From the NCBI GenBank assembly GCA_963750965.1, contig CAVVSK010000022.1, positions 62,001-126,000 on the forward strand: a DNA stretch of 64,000 nucleotides. Reading direction: 5' to 3'. Both the position numbers and the translations under genes were made by a program. Source of the DNA: CANKHA01 sp963750965. Lineage in GTDB: Bacteria > Pseudomonadota > Alphaproteobacteria > Rhizobiales > Xanthobacteraceae. Position 1 is the stretch's first letter; each line of letters opens with the position of its first letter. A model generated the notes under the pieces. That model was not told where the DNA came from and ran no database searches. It saw nothing but the letters and a program-made list of their open reading frames with translations. Positions 1 to 9,522 of the stretch are shown one piece after another.

Positions 1-2835
1 TCTTCCTCTTCCTCCTCCTCGTCGGCGATGAGCTGGGCGTTCAGCGGCTGGCTCAGTTTCGAGCCGTCGCGGTAAAGCGCATTCGCCTTCAGGCCGAGCT
101 TCCAGGACAGCAGGTACGCGGACTTGCAGTCGTCGACGCCCGCCTCATTCGGCATGTTGATGGTTTTCGAAATGGCGCCGGAGATGAAAGGCTGCGCCGC
201 CGCCATCATGCGGATGTGGCTTTCCACCGAGAGATAGCGCTTGCCGGTGCGCCCGCAGGGGTTGGCGCAGTCGAACACCGGATAATGCTCGGCCTTCAGA
301 TGCGGCGCGCCTTCCACCGTCATGGCGCCGCAGACATGGATATTGGCGGCGTCGATCTCGCGCTTGGTGAAGCCGAGCCAGGCCAGCAGATCGAACGTCG
401 GTGACGCCAGCTCTTCCGCGGGAACGCCGAGGGTGTTGAGGCAGAAATCCTCGCCCAGCGTCCATCGGTTGAAGGCGAACTTGATGTCGAAGGCGGTGGG
501 CAGCGCCTTTTCCACCGTGGCGATGGCTTCGTCGGTGAAGCCCTTTGCGCGCAGGGTGGTGTGGTTGATGCCGGGGGCCTGGCCGAGCGAGCCGTGGCCG
601 AGCGCATAGACCTCGATCTCGGAGATCTGGTCGCCGGAATAACCCATCACGCGCAGGGCTTCCGGCACTGCGCGGTTGATGATCTTCCAGTAGCCGCCGC
701 CGGCGAGCTTCTTGAACTTCACCAGCGCGAAGTCGGGCTCGATGCCGGTGGTGTCGCAATCCATGACAAGGCCGATCGTGCCGGTGGGCGCGATCACACT
801 GGTCTGTGCATTGCGATAGCCGTGCTTCTCGCCCAGCTTCAGCGCCAGATCCCAGGCGCGCCTGGCATGCTCCGAGAGCGCGGAATAGAAGCTGGCCTGG
901 CTGCCGGTCAGGATGCTGTTGTGGTCGAGCGGCACCGGCGGCGTTGCCACCTTCTCATAAGCCGAGCGCTCGCCATGCGCGGCGCGGCGATGGTTGCGGA
1001 TCACGCGCAGCATATGCTCGCGGTTCTTCTTGTAGCCGGGGAAGGGGCCGAGCTTTTGCGCCATCTCCGCCGAGGTGGCGTAGCAGACGCCGGTCATGAT
1101 GGCGGTGAGCGCGCCCGCAATCGCGCGGCCGGCGTTGCGAGTCATAGGAAATGCCCGACGACATCAACAGCCCGCCGAGATTGGCATAGCCGAGGCCGAG
1201 GGTGCGGAATTCGTAGGATAGCTGCGCGATCTCCTTCGAGGGGAACTGCGCCATCAAGACGGAGACTTCCAGCACTACGGTCCACAGCCGGGTGGCGTGC
1301 TCGTAATCCTCGACATTGAACTTGCCGGTCTTCTCGTCGCGGAAGGTGAGCAAATTCATCGACGCCAGATTGCAGGCGGTGTCGTCGAGGAACATGTATT
1401 CCGAGCACGGATTGGAGGCGCGGATCGGGCCCGACGCCGGGCAGGTGTGCCAGTCATTCACCGTGGTGTGGAATTGCAGGCCCGGATCGGCGCAGGCCCA
1501 AGCGGCATAGCCGATCTTCTCCCACAGATCGCGCGCCTTGACGGTCTTGGCGATCTTGTTGCCGCGGGTGCGGTGGGTGAGGTCCCAGCTGCCGTCGGAC
1601 TCCACGGCTTTGAGGAATTCGTCGGTGACGCGCACCGAGTTGTTGGAATTCTGCCCGGAGACGGTGAGATAGGCCTCGGAATCCCAGTCGGTGTCGTAGA
1701 CCGGGAAGTCCATGTCCTTGTAGCCCTGGCGCGCGAACTGGATCACGCGCTGGATCGAATTATCCGGCACGGCATTCCTGCGCGCGGCCTTGATCTCCCG
1801 CCGCAGCACCGGGTTCTTTTCCGGATCGAAGCAGTCGTCGCCCGAGCCTTCGCAATTCACGCAGGCCTTCAGTATCGCCTTCAGATGCCGCTGGTTGATC
1901 TTGGAACCGGTGACCAGCGCCGCGACCTTCTGCTCTTCCTTCACCTTCCAGTCGATGAACTGCTCGATGTCGGGATGGTCGGTGTCGACGATCACCATCT
2001 TGGCGGCCCGGCGCGTGGTGCCGCCCGACTTGATCGCGCCGGCGGCGCGGTCGCCGATCTTCAAAAAGCTCATCAGGCCGGAGGAGCGCCCGCCGCCCGA
2101 CAGCTTCTCGCCTTCGCCGCGCAGGCGGGAGAAGTTCGAGCCGGTGCCGGAGCCGTATTTGAACAGGCGCGCCTCGCGCACCCACAAATCCATAATGCCC
2201 CCTTCGTTCACCAGGTCGTCGCTCACCGACTGAATGAAGCAGGCATGCGGCTGCGGATGCTCATAAGCGGTCTTGGATTTGGTCAGCTTGCCGCTCTGAA
2301 AGTCGACGTAATAGTGGCCCTGGCTGGGGCCGTCGATGCCATAGGCCCAGTGCAGGCCGGTGTTGAACCATTGCGGCGAGTTCGGCGCGGCGATCTGCAG
2401 CGCCAGCATCGCGCGCAGCTCATCGAAGAAAGTCTGCGCATCAGCGTCGCTGTCGAAATAGCCGCCCTTCCAGCCCCAATAGGTCCAGGTTCCGGCCAGG
2501 CGGTCGAATACTTGCTTGGAGGAGGTTTCGCCGACATAGCGCTCGTTCTCCGGCAGCGCGGCCAGCGCCTGAGCATCCGCGACAGAGCGCCAGAGGAAAG
2601 ACGGAACGCTCTCTTCCTCGACTTTCTTCAGCCGGGCAGGGACGCCCGCCTTGCGAAAATATTTCTGTGCCAACACGTCGGAAGCGACCTGCGACCAGAA
2701 GGCCGGGACCTCAACGTCGTCCGCCCGGAAGACGACGGAGCCGTCCGGGTTACGGATTTCGCTGGCGGTCAAACGGAATTCGATCTCCGCATAGGGAGAC
2801 TGGCCTTCCTTGGTGTAGCGCCGCTCGATGTGCAT
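1..2835 (-). CDS. nrdJ: Vitamin B12-dependent (class II) ribonucleotide reductase, frameshifted, 3' end outside window
   Basis: Adenosylcobalamin-dependent reduction of ribonucleotides to deoxyribonucleotides. The first frame runs from the ATG at 2833-2835 (MHIERRYTKEG) to about 1138 and carries class II landmarks: SGGTTRRAAKMVI, the NPCSEYMFLDD active-site segment, and LGYANLGGLLM. It then leaves frame. The family-like sequence resumes one frame over (NAGRAIAGALTAIMTG, then QAPGINHTTLRAKGF and DCANPCGRTGKRYLS) and reads openly to position 3, ending in an acidic LIADEEEEEE run. Removing one base near 1135-1138 restores the whole protein. Both halves look fully constrained, so this is either a sequencing insertion or a very recent lesion. 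It is the only RNR seen here, and class II enzymes are common as the main RNR in this order. The terminal zinc/Cys segment expected in the family lies beyond the left edge. Confidence 0.93.
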
Positions 2836-3773
2836 CGTTCTCTTGCCCCGTTTCTGGGCCGGTCGCCTGCCTCAGCATAATCTAGTGAGGCAATGCGCCG
2901 ACACCTTGTTGATCAGCGCAAGGCTGCCCCGCGCCGTCGATTGACGCCCGCATACTCTTCGGACGACCCCCATCCCGGCCCCGGCGGTAGCCCCGCCTGG
3001 AACCGGTAGTTGCGGCCCTCTTGGGTCCGCTGCCCCATGGCGATGCAATGGCTGCGCAGAGCCTTTACAGCCCGGCGGAGCAAGGGTTGCACTTCCCTTT
3101 GGGGAGCGTCCGGAGGGACTAGAAACACCCGCCGCCGAACCCTTGAAAGCTAGGCCAACTCCACCGTGGCCGTCAAGAACTAGTACCGAGTCATGAATCA
3201 AACGCTAAATGTGGGGATAACGGGGGAAAGAATCGAGTGCGACGCGGCAAGTGTCGGAGATTCAGCGAAGATTCCAAAATGTTTTTTGTCGGGCCTGGCG
3301 AGATAGCTCCGCTATCCACCGGCAAGGGTCGGAAAAAAGATATCGGACACCCTACCTGAGCCCGGCACGACTTAGCGCTTTTGCCATGGTCCAAGCCGGC
3401 GGACACGCAAAAGTTGCAGAAACCCGCGCCCGCGGAGGCGAATCCAGCCCCAGAAATCCCCGACTCAAGCGGTGGTCGCGGCGCAGTCGGCAGGCGAGCC
3501 TGGGAAGGGAATTCGCCATCAGCGAATTTGCTGGGGCGACGCATGCGGTGAGCGTGGCAGAACCCCTCATCCTCGTCCTTAATTGAGGGCGAGCAGCGCC
3601 TTCTCAAGGGCTTTGTTTGGTAAGTGGCTTCGGCAAAGTCTTAAAACGCGACACGACTTCCAGCGCTGCGGTCGTGACAAGAACCCTCAGGGACTGTTGC
3701 GAACACTCTGCTCGTGCCAAGAAGCGGCAACAGGCCCGAAGCGTCATACCAAGACGTGGCCGACAGGAGACGC
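2836..3773. other. Intergenic spacer (0.9 kb) between nrdJ and the ModA-like gene
   Basis: No recognisable protein or RNA gene. It should hold the nrdJ promoter and leader on the minus strand and the ModA-like promoter on the plus strand. I looked for a cobalamin riboswitch and NrdR boxes near nrdJ and saw neither. One minus-strand frame (2913-3128, 71 codons) contains protein-like stretches such as CIAMGQRTQEGRNYRFQAG and could be a small real gene, but it matches nothing I know. The other frames look like random GC-rich open frames. An inverted pair (tgcctcac / gaggca) lies near 2870-2895, just upstream of nrdJ. Confidence 0.5.
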
Positions 3774-4467
3774 ATGAAAATTCTCAGTGCTTTGGCGGTG
3801 AAAGAAGTCGTAGAGCCGGCCTGCCAAGCCTTCGCTCAGGAAACCGGCGAAACCTGCGATCATTTCTTTGCGCCGGTCGGCGCCTTGCAGGGCAGGATCG
3901 AAGCGGGCGAAACCGCAGACATCGCAATTCTCATCCCGCCAGTCGCTGGAGAAACTGCAGCAAGAGGGCACACTCACCGGCCGCTGGGATCTCGGCCGCG
4001 TCGGCATCGGGGTCGCCATCCGCGAAGGCGCGCCGCGCCCGAACTTTTCGACACCTGAAGCTTTCAAGCAGATGCTGCTCAATGCACGCTCGATCGCGCT
4101 CACCGATCCCGGCGTCGGCGGCACCGCGGGCATTTATCTCGCCGGCCTGCTGGAGCGCATGGGCATCGCCGCGACCATCAATCCTAAGGTGCAGTGGCAG
4201 AAAAACGGCTTTTTCACCGCCCAGGCGGTGGCGCAGGGTGAGGCCGAGCTAGGGATGACGCAGTTCAGCGAGATCGTGGCGGTAAAGGGCGCCGTCATTG
4301 CCGGTCCGCTGCCTGAACCGTTGCAGGCGGTGACGACCTATTGCGCGGGTATATTCACTGCCAGCAAGGCGCAGGACACCGCCCGCGCTTTCATCGACAA
4401 GCTACTCAGTCCCACTTTACACGCGAGCTGGAAAGCGGCGGGGTTCGACTTCCCGCAGCTAAGGTGA
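3774..4467 (+). CDS. ModA-like substrate-binding protein without signal peptide, frameshifted
   Basis: Periplasmic-binding-protein fold of the molybdate/ModA type, about 230 residues after repair. It starts at ATG 3774 with aggaga nine bases upstream. The N-terminal part (MKILSALAVKEVVEPACQAF, then GALQGRIEAGETADIAIL) and the C-terminal part (RWDLGRVGIGVAIREGAPRP, SIALTDPGVGGTAGIYLAGL, FIDKLLSP) are in different frames. Removing one C from the CCC at 3935-3937, or a base shortly after, joins them. No signal peptide is visible before the LSALAVKEVV strand, so it may act in the cytoplasm or be a solitary paralogue. No permease or ATPase partner lies nearby. The ligand is unknown; molybdate is only a family-level guess. 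Its stop codon overlaps the end of the convergent MscS gene by 9 bases. Confidence 0.75.
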
Positions 4468-5571
4468 AGCGGGGGTGACCGCGCTCGGTTGCTCGGCAGA
4501 TTGCGGCGTTATCGGCCGGCGCGGAAACGCCGCCGGATAATCCTGCAGCAGAAAATCGATCAGCTTTTCGCGGATCTCGCAACGCAGGTCTGAAGCCGCG
4601 GATGCGGAGTTTGCGCTCAGCAGAATCCGCAGCTCCATCACGTTTTCTTTGGAGTCCGACACCTGTAGTTTGAAAGTCTTGCGATTCCAGAGCGGCGACT
4701 GCTCGGCCAGCTCCTTGGCCTTCTCGCGCACGCGGGCAACCGGCGTGGCGTATTCGACATAGAGCACAACGCTCGCAATGATGTCGGAACCTTCGCGCGA
4801 CCAGTTCTGGAACGGCTTCTCGATGAAATAAGTCAGCGGCACGATCAGCCGCCGCAGGTCCAACAATCGCACAACGACATAAGTCGCGGTGATCTCCTCG
4901 ATCCGACCCATTTCATTCTCGATCATCACGGTATCGTCGATGCGAATTGGCTGCGTCACGGCCAGCTGCACGCCGGCCAGCAGATTGCTCAGCACCGGCC
5001 GCGCGGCGAGGCCGACCACCAGCCCGGCTACGCCGGCGGAGGCGAACAGGCTTATTCCATACTGCCGCACCGGTTCGAAGGTCATCAGCGCTGCGGCCAC
5101 GGTGATGGTGATGATCACCGCATCGACAATGCGAAGCAGAATGCGGATCTGGGTGACATGTTTGCGGGCGTGGAGATCGTCTTCGCTGTCGGTACGAAAG
5201 CGTATCAAATGCAAAGTGGCGGCGGTGTTAAGCGCCGTGATAGCGGTCCAGCCGATCAGGCCTATCCCTGTGACGAGCAGCAGGCGCACGAGCAGGGCTC
5301 TGGTTTCGGGCGGCAGCGGCACAGTTGGCAGCGCAATGCTGAGGCCAAGAACGATCAATGCCAGGCGCGTTGGCCCGCTGATCGCCGCAAGCACCGACTT
5401 GCCGGAATGCGGCTGGCCAAATATTCGGTGCAGCAAGCGCATTGCGAGGCTATGTAAACCGAGCGCCAATGTTACCGACAGCCCCAAGATGATCAGGGCC
5501 ACGATCCAATCCGGAGCAAAACCCAACGCTTCGCGGATGTGAATCAATGCCTCTCGGCTGCGTTCAAACAT
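4459..5571 (-). CDS. MscS-family mechanosensitive ion channel
   Basis: About 370 residues. There are several N-terminal membrane segments (WIVALIILGLSVTLALGL, LALIVLGLSIALPTVPL, LLLVTGIGLIGWTAITAL, VDAVIITITVAAALMTF), then the pore-lining glycine/alanine helix and beta-domain hallmark of MscS (GVAGLVVGLAARPVLSNLLA, then DDTVMIENEMGRIEEI). It probably releases solutes from the inner membrane on hypo-osmotic shock. The frame is open up to 5601, but a gaggag sits directly before ATG-CTT-ATG, so the ATG at 5569-5571 (MFERSREAL) has correct spacing and is preferred. It is longer than E. coli MscS (286 aa) because of extra N-terminal helices. The Ala/Pro/Ser-rich tail looks unstructured. The substrate-gating details are inferred from family only. 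Confidence 0.9.
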   Translation of the reverse strand: MFERSREALIHIREALGFAPDWIVALIILGLSVTLALGLHSLAMRLLHRIFGQPHSGKSVLAAISGPTRLALIVLGLSIALPTVPLPPETRALLVRLLLVTGIGLIGWTAITALNTAATLHLIRFRTDSEDDLHARKHVTQIRILLRIVDAVIITITVAAALMTFEPVRQYGISLFASAGVAGLVVGLAARPVLSNLLAGVQLAVTQPIRIDDTVMIENEMGRIEEITATYVVVRLLDLRRLIVPLTYFIEKPFQNWSREGSDIIASVVLYVEYATPVARVREKAKELAEQSPLWNRKTFKLQVSDSKENVMELRILLSANSASAASDLRCEIREKLIDFLLQDYPAAFPRRPITPQSAEQPSAVTPASP

Positions 5572-5600
5572 AAGCATCTCCTCGCGCGAGGTGCGCGGCA

Positions 5601-5632
5601 AAGAAAAGGGCCGGCGCGCAAAACGCCGGCCC
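5601..5632 (-). terminator. Rho-independent terminator for the double-barrel outer-membrane protein gene
   Basis: A perfect 9-bp stem (gggccggcg 5608-5616 with cgccggccc 5624-5632) and 7-base loop. On the minus strand it is followed by TTTTCTT (complement of aagaaaa, 5601-5607). It lies 64 bases beyond the stop of the gene ending at 5696 and about 30 bases upstream of the MscS start, so it also insulates that gene. Confidence 0.85.
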
Positions 5633-5695
5633 CTGCCGCCCCCCGTAAATGGCGGACCTCAATTCGGCCCGCCGAACCGCAGCAAAGCCGCCGCG

Positions 5696-7048
5696 TCAAT
5701 TCCAGCCGGCTCCGAAATTCCGTACCAATGCGAAGCGGAACAGATGAAAATCGTGGTCTGCACGGAAACGATCACCGAATGAGTTCAAGGTGCCGCCGTC
5801 GCCAGCGCTGACGAAAAGATATTCGGTCCGCGACATCCAGCCGGGAACAAAGAACGGCGCCTCAATGCCGCCGCCAACGGTCAGCCCGCTAAGGGTTTCG
5901 GTGCTGGAGACCCGCGGTCCACGGGAGCTGAAACGCGATCCTTGAAAGCTGTCTTGCAGGTTCACCCAAGCAGCGCCACCGGTGAGATAAAGCAGCGCGG
6001 CTCCGGTGCTGTAGCCAACGCGCGCACGCGCGGTCGCAACCCAGTTTGTCTCCACGCTAAGCGAGGCGGGATGATCAAAGTAGTCGGCGCTGCGGTGGTC
6101 GATTCCGAGCCAACTGAAATCCCCTTCCACGCCCAAAACCCATTGTGGCGCGAGGTGCCAGTTGTAGCCGGCGATGCCGCCGGCGGTGAAGCCGGTGCCG
6201 TGGTTGTTGATAACGCCGCGCCTCACGCCCGCGGGATCGCTGCCCTCGGTCGACGATCCCGCCGTTCCACCGACGAAGCCGGCGTAAGGACCGGTCCAAT
6301 TATACGAAGCCAGGACGGGTTGCGGGTTGTTACCGAACAGGTAGTTCACCCCGAACTTCATAAGGTCATAACGATGCTTGTCGACCCGCACCATTCCGGG
6401 GGGAACAGCGGGACCCTCGCCGACATCCACGTAGAGCTGTTCAGCTTTCGCGGTCCAGTTACCGCCCAGCCGGGTTTCAATGCCGGTACCGACCACGAAG
6501 CCGCCATTTGTTTCCGAACGGCTGACACGGGGGCCGCCAAAGGCCGAGAAATCGTTGACATCCGTGATATGCACCCAGGCCGCGCCGCCGGTGACATAGG
6601 TAAGCGTCGGGCCAGTGGTATAGCCAACTCTCCCGCGCACGGTGCCGATCCACGAGGTTTTTGAATTGAGGCGTTGGTCGGGGAAATAATCTGTGAAGGC
6701 CCGATCAAGGCCGAGATATCCGAAATCGCCTTCCAGACCCACGACCCAGTTGGGATAGAGTTGATAATTGTAACCCGCAGTCCCGCCGCCGGTGAATCCT
6801 TGTCCGATAAATTCAACGCCTCCAGGACCCGTGGCTCCGGTGGGGTCGCTTCCTTCTGACCGCTGCAGGCCAACGCCGGCATAGACACCGAGGTAAAAGC
6901 CCGTCCAGTCGGGTGCAGTGAGTGCCTCTGTCAGCGCCGGCTTCGCTTTGGTCTGCGCAGGCAAGTCGGCGGCGGAAAGAGCAGACGCGGTCAGCGAACT
7001 GATGGTCGCAACGAGTGCGATCTTCGTAATGGATTTGCCCGTGCGCAT
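5696..7048 (-). CDS. Outer-membrane protein with two tandem Omp25/31-type beta-barrel domains
   Basis: 450 residues from ATG 7046-7048, chosen because MRTGKSITKIALVATISSLT followed by ASALSAAD is a clean signal peptide; the frame extends upstream without one. Two homologous eight-strand-type barrels follow, roughly residues 47-245 and 255-450. Both begin with WTGFYLG/WTGPYAG-like motifs and share SEGSDP..G, GFTGGG/GFTAGG, AGYN, WVVGLEGDF/WVLGVEGDF, GRVGY/ARVGY and LTYVTGGAAWV/LLYLTGGAAWV. Both end with a strand ending in hydrophobic or aromatic residues. Single-barrel versions of about 200-280 residues are abundant porin-family proteins in this order; a head-to-tail duplication is less usual. 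It probably sits in the outer membrane as a structural protein. A strong terminator follows at 5601-5632. Confidence 0.88.
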   Translation of the reverse strand: MRTGKSITKIALVATISSLTASALSAADLPAQTKAKPALTEALTAPDWTGFYLGVYAGVGLQRSEGSDPTGATGPGGVEFIGQGFTGGGTAGYNYQLYPNWVVGLEGDFGYLGLDRAFTDYFPDQRLNSKTSWIGTVRGRVGYTTGPTLTYVTGGAAWVHITDVNDFSAFGGPRVSRSETNGGFVVGTGIETRLGGNWTAKAEQLYVDVGEGPAVPPGMVRVDKHRYDLMKFGVNYLFGNNPQPVLASYNWTGPYAGFVGGTAGSSTEGSDPAGVRRGVINNHGTGFTAGGIAGYNWHLAPQWVLGVEGDFSWLGIDHRSADYFDHPASLSVETNWVATARARVGYSTGAALLYLTGGAAWVNLQDSFQGSRFSSRGPRVSSTETLSGLTVGGGIEAPFFVPGWMSRTEYLFVSAGDGGTLNSFGDRFRADHDFHLFRFALVRNFGAGWN

Positions 7049-7238
7049 CTGCCCTGCCCGCTTCCTACATCCGGCGATGCCGGCTGAGGCGTCGATTATT
7101 AGCTCATCGCTCGTCGCCCTACCGTCACCTTTTTGCCACAGATGCAGAAATCTCACTGGCTTGTGCACCGCTGGGCTCGCTGGACAGCTTGGATGCTGGG
7201 TGGCAGAACGAACCCCGCAACGACGGACTTCACGCACG

Positions 7239-7655
7239 ATGAAACGCTTCCTGCAGCTCTTCTTCACCTGGTGGAACGGCGCCACTTTCGGCACGCTGCT
7301 CTGGACGCGCCGCTACGGCGAGTTGGTGGGCGAAGATGAAGCCGGCAACCGCTATTATCGAACCAAGGACGGCGCCGTCGACCCAAGCCTCGGCTTTGAA
7401 CGCCGTTGGGTGATCTATAACGGCGATGCTGAAGCTTCCAGAATCCCGCCGGCCTGGCATGGCTGGATGCATCACACCGTAGACGTGCCTCCGACGCAGG
7501 AGAATTATCGGCCGAATGAATGGGAGAAACCGCATTTGCCGAATCTCACCGGTACGCCAGCCGCCTATCGGCCGCCAGGCTCGACCCTGGCTGCCGGCCG
7601 ACGGCCGACGGCCACCGGCGACTACAAGGCCTGGGTGCCCGGCGACGGCTCGTGA
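7239..7655 (+). CDS. NADH:ubiquinone oxidoreductase NDUFA12-family accessory subunit
   Basis: 138 residues, the bacterial counterpart of mitochondrial complex I subunit NDUFA12 (B17.2), an accessory subunit of respiratory complex I in alphaproteobacteria. Start ATG 7239 gives MKRFLQLFFTWWNGATFGTL. Family motifs are GTLLWTRRYGELVGEDEAGN, NRYYR, ERRWVIYNG, IPPAWHGWMHH and the C-terminal EWEKPHLPNLTGTPAAYRPPG. It lies away from the main nuo operon but directly upstream of the DUF2155 gene, an arrangement typical of this order. It has no membrane helix of its own beyond the hydrophobic N-terminus, as expected for a peripheral matrix/cytosol-side subunit. Confidence 0.95.
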   Translation: MKRFLQLFFTWWNGATFGTLLWTRRYGELVGEDEAGNRYYRTKDGAVDPSLGFERRWVIYNGDAEASRIPPAWHGWMHHTVDVPPTQENYRPNEWEKPHLPNLTGTPAAYRPPGSTLAAGRRPTATGDYKAWVPGDGS

Positions 7656-7752
7656 TCCCGCTCGGTTCCGGCACGCCGGGGACTCGCCCTTTCCCGGCCG
7701 TATTCTCCGTGTTAACCGGGGCGACCGGCGCGTAATGCGCGGTGTGTGGCCA

Positions 7753-8670
7753 ATGTCTCGAATTTTCCTCCCCTTCATCCTGCTCGCCGTCATGGGCCTA
7801 TCGCTCGCGGCGACGCCTGCGGGCGCGCAATTCGGCTCGATCTTCGGCAACGATCCGCCGCGGCCGCCGCAAGGCGTGCCAGGCCGTCAACAACCGCAAC
7901 AGCGTCTGGACGATCCACCGCCGACCCTGCAACCGCCGGGTCCTCCGAGCCGGCCGAGACAGCCGCAGGGCAATATCCAATCCCAGCCGCTGCCGCCGCC
8001 GCCGGGCGGCGCCGCTCCCCCTCCCGTCACGTCGAATGCACCGGCGCCACCGGCCGGCTCAATGCAGCCCGGGCAACGTCCGGCGCGCGGCGCGCCGCAG
8101 CAACAACAACAACAACAACAGCCGCCGCCCGAGGCAGCGGCGCCGACCGATGAGGTCGCCACCCAACCGCCGGGCAACAAGGTGCCCAATCCCACCGGGG
8201 TGTTCGCCGGCCTGGACAAGATCACCGGCCGCATCACCAGCTTCGACGTGACGATCGACGAGACCGTGCAGTTCGGCGCACTGCAGGTGACGCCGCGCGC
8301 CTGTTACACGCGACCGCCGACCGAGACGCCGCATACCGACGCGTTCATCGAGGTGGATGAGGTGACGCTGCAAGGCGAAATCCGGCGGATCTATACCGGC
8401 TGGATGTTCGCGGCGAGCCCGGGGCTGCATGCGGTGGAGCATCCGATCTACGATATCTGGCTCACCAACTGTAAAGGTGGCGTGGTCGCGGAAGCAGCGC
8501 CGGAGCCAGAAGCGCAACCACAGCGCTCGACCCGCAGCCAGCAACAACAGCAAAGACAGCCGGCGGCGCAGCAGCAACCCTCACCACAGCAACCCTCACA
8601 ACAGCAACCCTCACAGCAGCAAAGACAGCCGGCGCCGCAACAGCGCCGGGCGCCGCCGCGCGATTTCTAG
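7753..8670 (+). CDS. DUF2155 domain-containing secreted protein with Pro/Gln-rich regions
   Basis: About 305 residues. The start at ATG 7753 gives MSRIFLPFILLAVMGLSLAA and a PAGA-Q cleavage site; ATG 7735 six codons upstream is equally possible, and neither has a clear ribosome site. A Pro/Gln-rich stretch (residues 30-155) contains an eight-Gln run, then the conserved DUF2155 domain (GALQVTPRACYTRPPTETPH, EVDEVTL, IYTGWMFAASPGLHAVEHP, YDIWLTNC) with its two conserved cysteines, then a second Gln/Pro-rich repeat tail. DUF2155 proteins are periplasmic and of unknown function in alphaproteobacteria. The low-complexity regions are encoded by short DNA repeats and probably vary between strains. 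It follows NDUFA12 and converges on aat with a one-base gap. Confidence 0.88.
   Translation: MSRIFLPFILLAVMGLSLAATPAGAQFGSIFGNDPPRPPQGVPGRQQPQQRLDDPPPTLQPPGPPSRPRQPQGNIQSQPLPPPPGGAAPPPVTSNAPAPPAGSMQPGQRPARGAPQQQQQQQQPPPEAAAPTDEVATQPPGNKVPNPTGVFAGLDKITGRITSFDVTIDETVQFGALQVTPRACYTRPPTETPHTDAFIEVDEVTLQGEIRRIYTGWMFAASPGLHAVEHPIYDIWLTNCKGGVVAEAAPEPEAQPQRSTRSQQQQQRQPAAQQQPSPQQPSQQQPSQQQRQPAPQQRRAPPRDF
8098..8121 (+). repeat. CAA/CAG trinucleotide tract coding poly-Gln
   Basis: CAG, six CAA, CAG in a row, coding eight glutamines in the DUF2155 protein. Length change here would stay in frame. Confidence 0.95.
8572..8616 (+). repeat. Three tandem 15-bp repeats in the DUF2155 gene tail
   Basis: Three near-identical units (cagcaaccctcac followed by ca, aa or ag) at 8572, 8587 and 8602 code QQPSP/QQPSQ units. 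A flanking 16-base word (agcaaagacagccggc) occurs on both sides, near 8550 and 8618. Confidence 0.95.
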
Positions 8671-8671
8671 T

Positions 8672-9346
8672 TTAGTTGGAGAGCGCGTGCCGCAATGCTT
8701 CGGCGCCGCGCAGCGGGCGCTCGAACGGCAGCGCCGCGAAATCGGCTTGGCCGACCAGCGCCGCCTCCAGCTGTTTGTGATATTGCCGGCGTGGAATTTC
8801 GGTGGCGCCGAAAGTCCGCAGGTGGTCGGTGACGAATTGCGTATCGAGCAACGCGAAGCCGCCAACGCGTAGCCGCGCCACGAGATGCACCAGCGCCACC
8901 TTGGAAGCGTCGCGGGCGTGATGGAACATGCTCTCCCCGAAGAAAGCGCGGGCGAGACTGACGCCGTAAAGGCCGCCAACGAGTTCATCCTGCTGGTATA
9001 CCTCGATGCTGTGGCAATGGCCGCGCTCGTGCAGCTTGCGATACAGATTACGGATGCGGCCATTGATCCAGGTGCGACCACGTTCCGGCTTGGGAGCTGC
9101 ACAACCTGCGATCACAGCGTCGAAATCGCGATTAACGGTTACCGTGAAACGGTCGGACCGCACCGTGCGCGCGAGCCGGCCCGGCACATGGAATCGATCG
9201 AACGCAATGATGCCGCGCTGCTCGGGCTCGATCCAATAAAGCGCGTTGTCATAGGCGCTCTCCGCCATCGGAAAGATGCCGCAGGCATAGGCCTTCAGCA
9301 AAACCTCCGGTGTGATCTCGACGGCGGCGCTCTCGCGGCTTGCCAT
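8672..9346 (-). CDS. aat: Leucyl/phenylalanyl-tRNA--protein transferase
   Basis: 224 residues, normal length. It adds Leu or Phe from aminoacyl-tRNA to proteins with N-terminal Arg or Lys, marking them for ClpS/ClpAP (bacterial N-degron pathway), in the cytoplasm. Family motifs in order: EVLLKAYACGIFPMAE, LYWIEPEQRGIIAFDRFHVP, RTWINGRIRNLYRKLHERGH, HSIEVYQQDELVGGLYGVSL, FFGESMFHHARDASKVALVH and LLDTQFVTDHL. Start ATG 9344-9346. It converges with the DUF2155 gene. In related genomes it normally stands next to the accC operon; here a receiver-domain gene lies between. Confidence 0.97.
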   Translation of the reverse strand: MASRESAAVEITPEVLLKAYACGIFPMAESAYDNALYWIEPEQRGIIAFDRFHVPGRLARTVRSDRFTVTVNRDFDAVIAGCAAPKPERGRTWINGRIRNLYRKLHERGHCHSIEVYQQDELVGGLYGVSLARAFFGESMFHHARDASKVALVHLVARLRVGGFALLDTQFVTDHLRTFGATEIPRRQYHKQLEAALVGQADFAALPFERPLRGAEALRHALSN

Positions 9347-9522
9347 AGGTACTCCTGCGAATACAGGGCTTTTGCAATTTACGATGCTAGCCGAAGAATG
9401 TGGAGCACCCTCTACGCATTAACCGGACGCTAGGCATAAAGTCTTTAAATTGGCGAAAGTTTGAACAAAAAAGCGCAAGGAAGCGGTTCACTACTCGAGA
9501 CTAATGCGGGAAGGAGGACCGT

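Noticed and set aside
1297..2880. Plus-strand open frame of 527 codons
   Set aside because: It lies opposite the well-conserved nrdJ; the composition is that of a GC-rich antisense frame and shows no domain.
2836..3200. Cobalamin riboswitch or NrdR boxes before nrdJ
   Set aside because: I could not find the conserved B12-box words or paired NrdR motifs.
2836..3200. tmRNA, RNase P or 6S-type RNA in the structured-looking GC-rich spacer
   Set aside because: None of the defining conserved words of these RNAs could be found on either strand.
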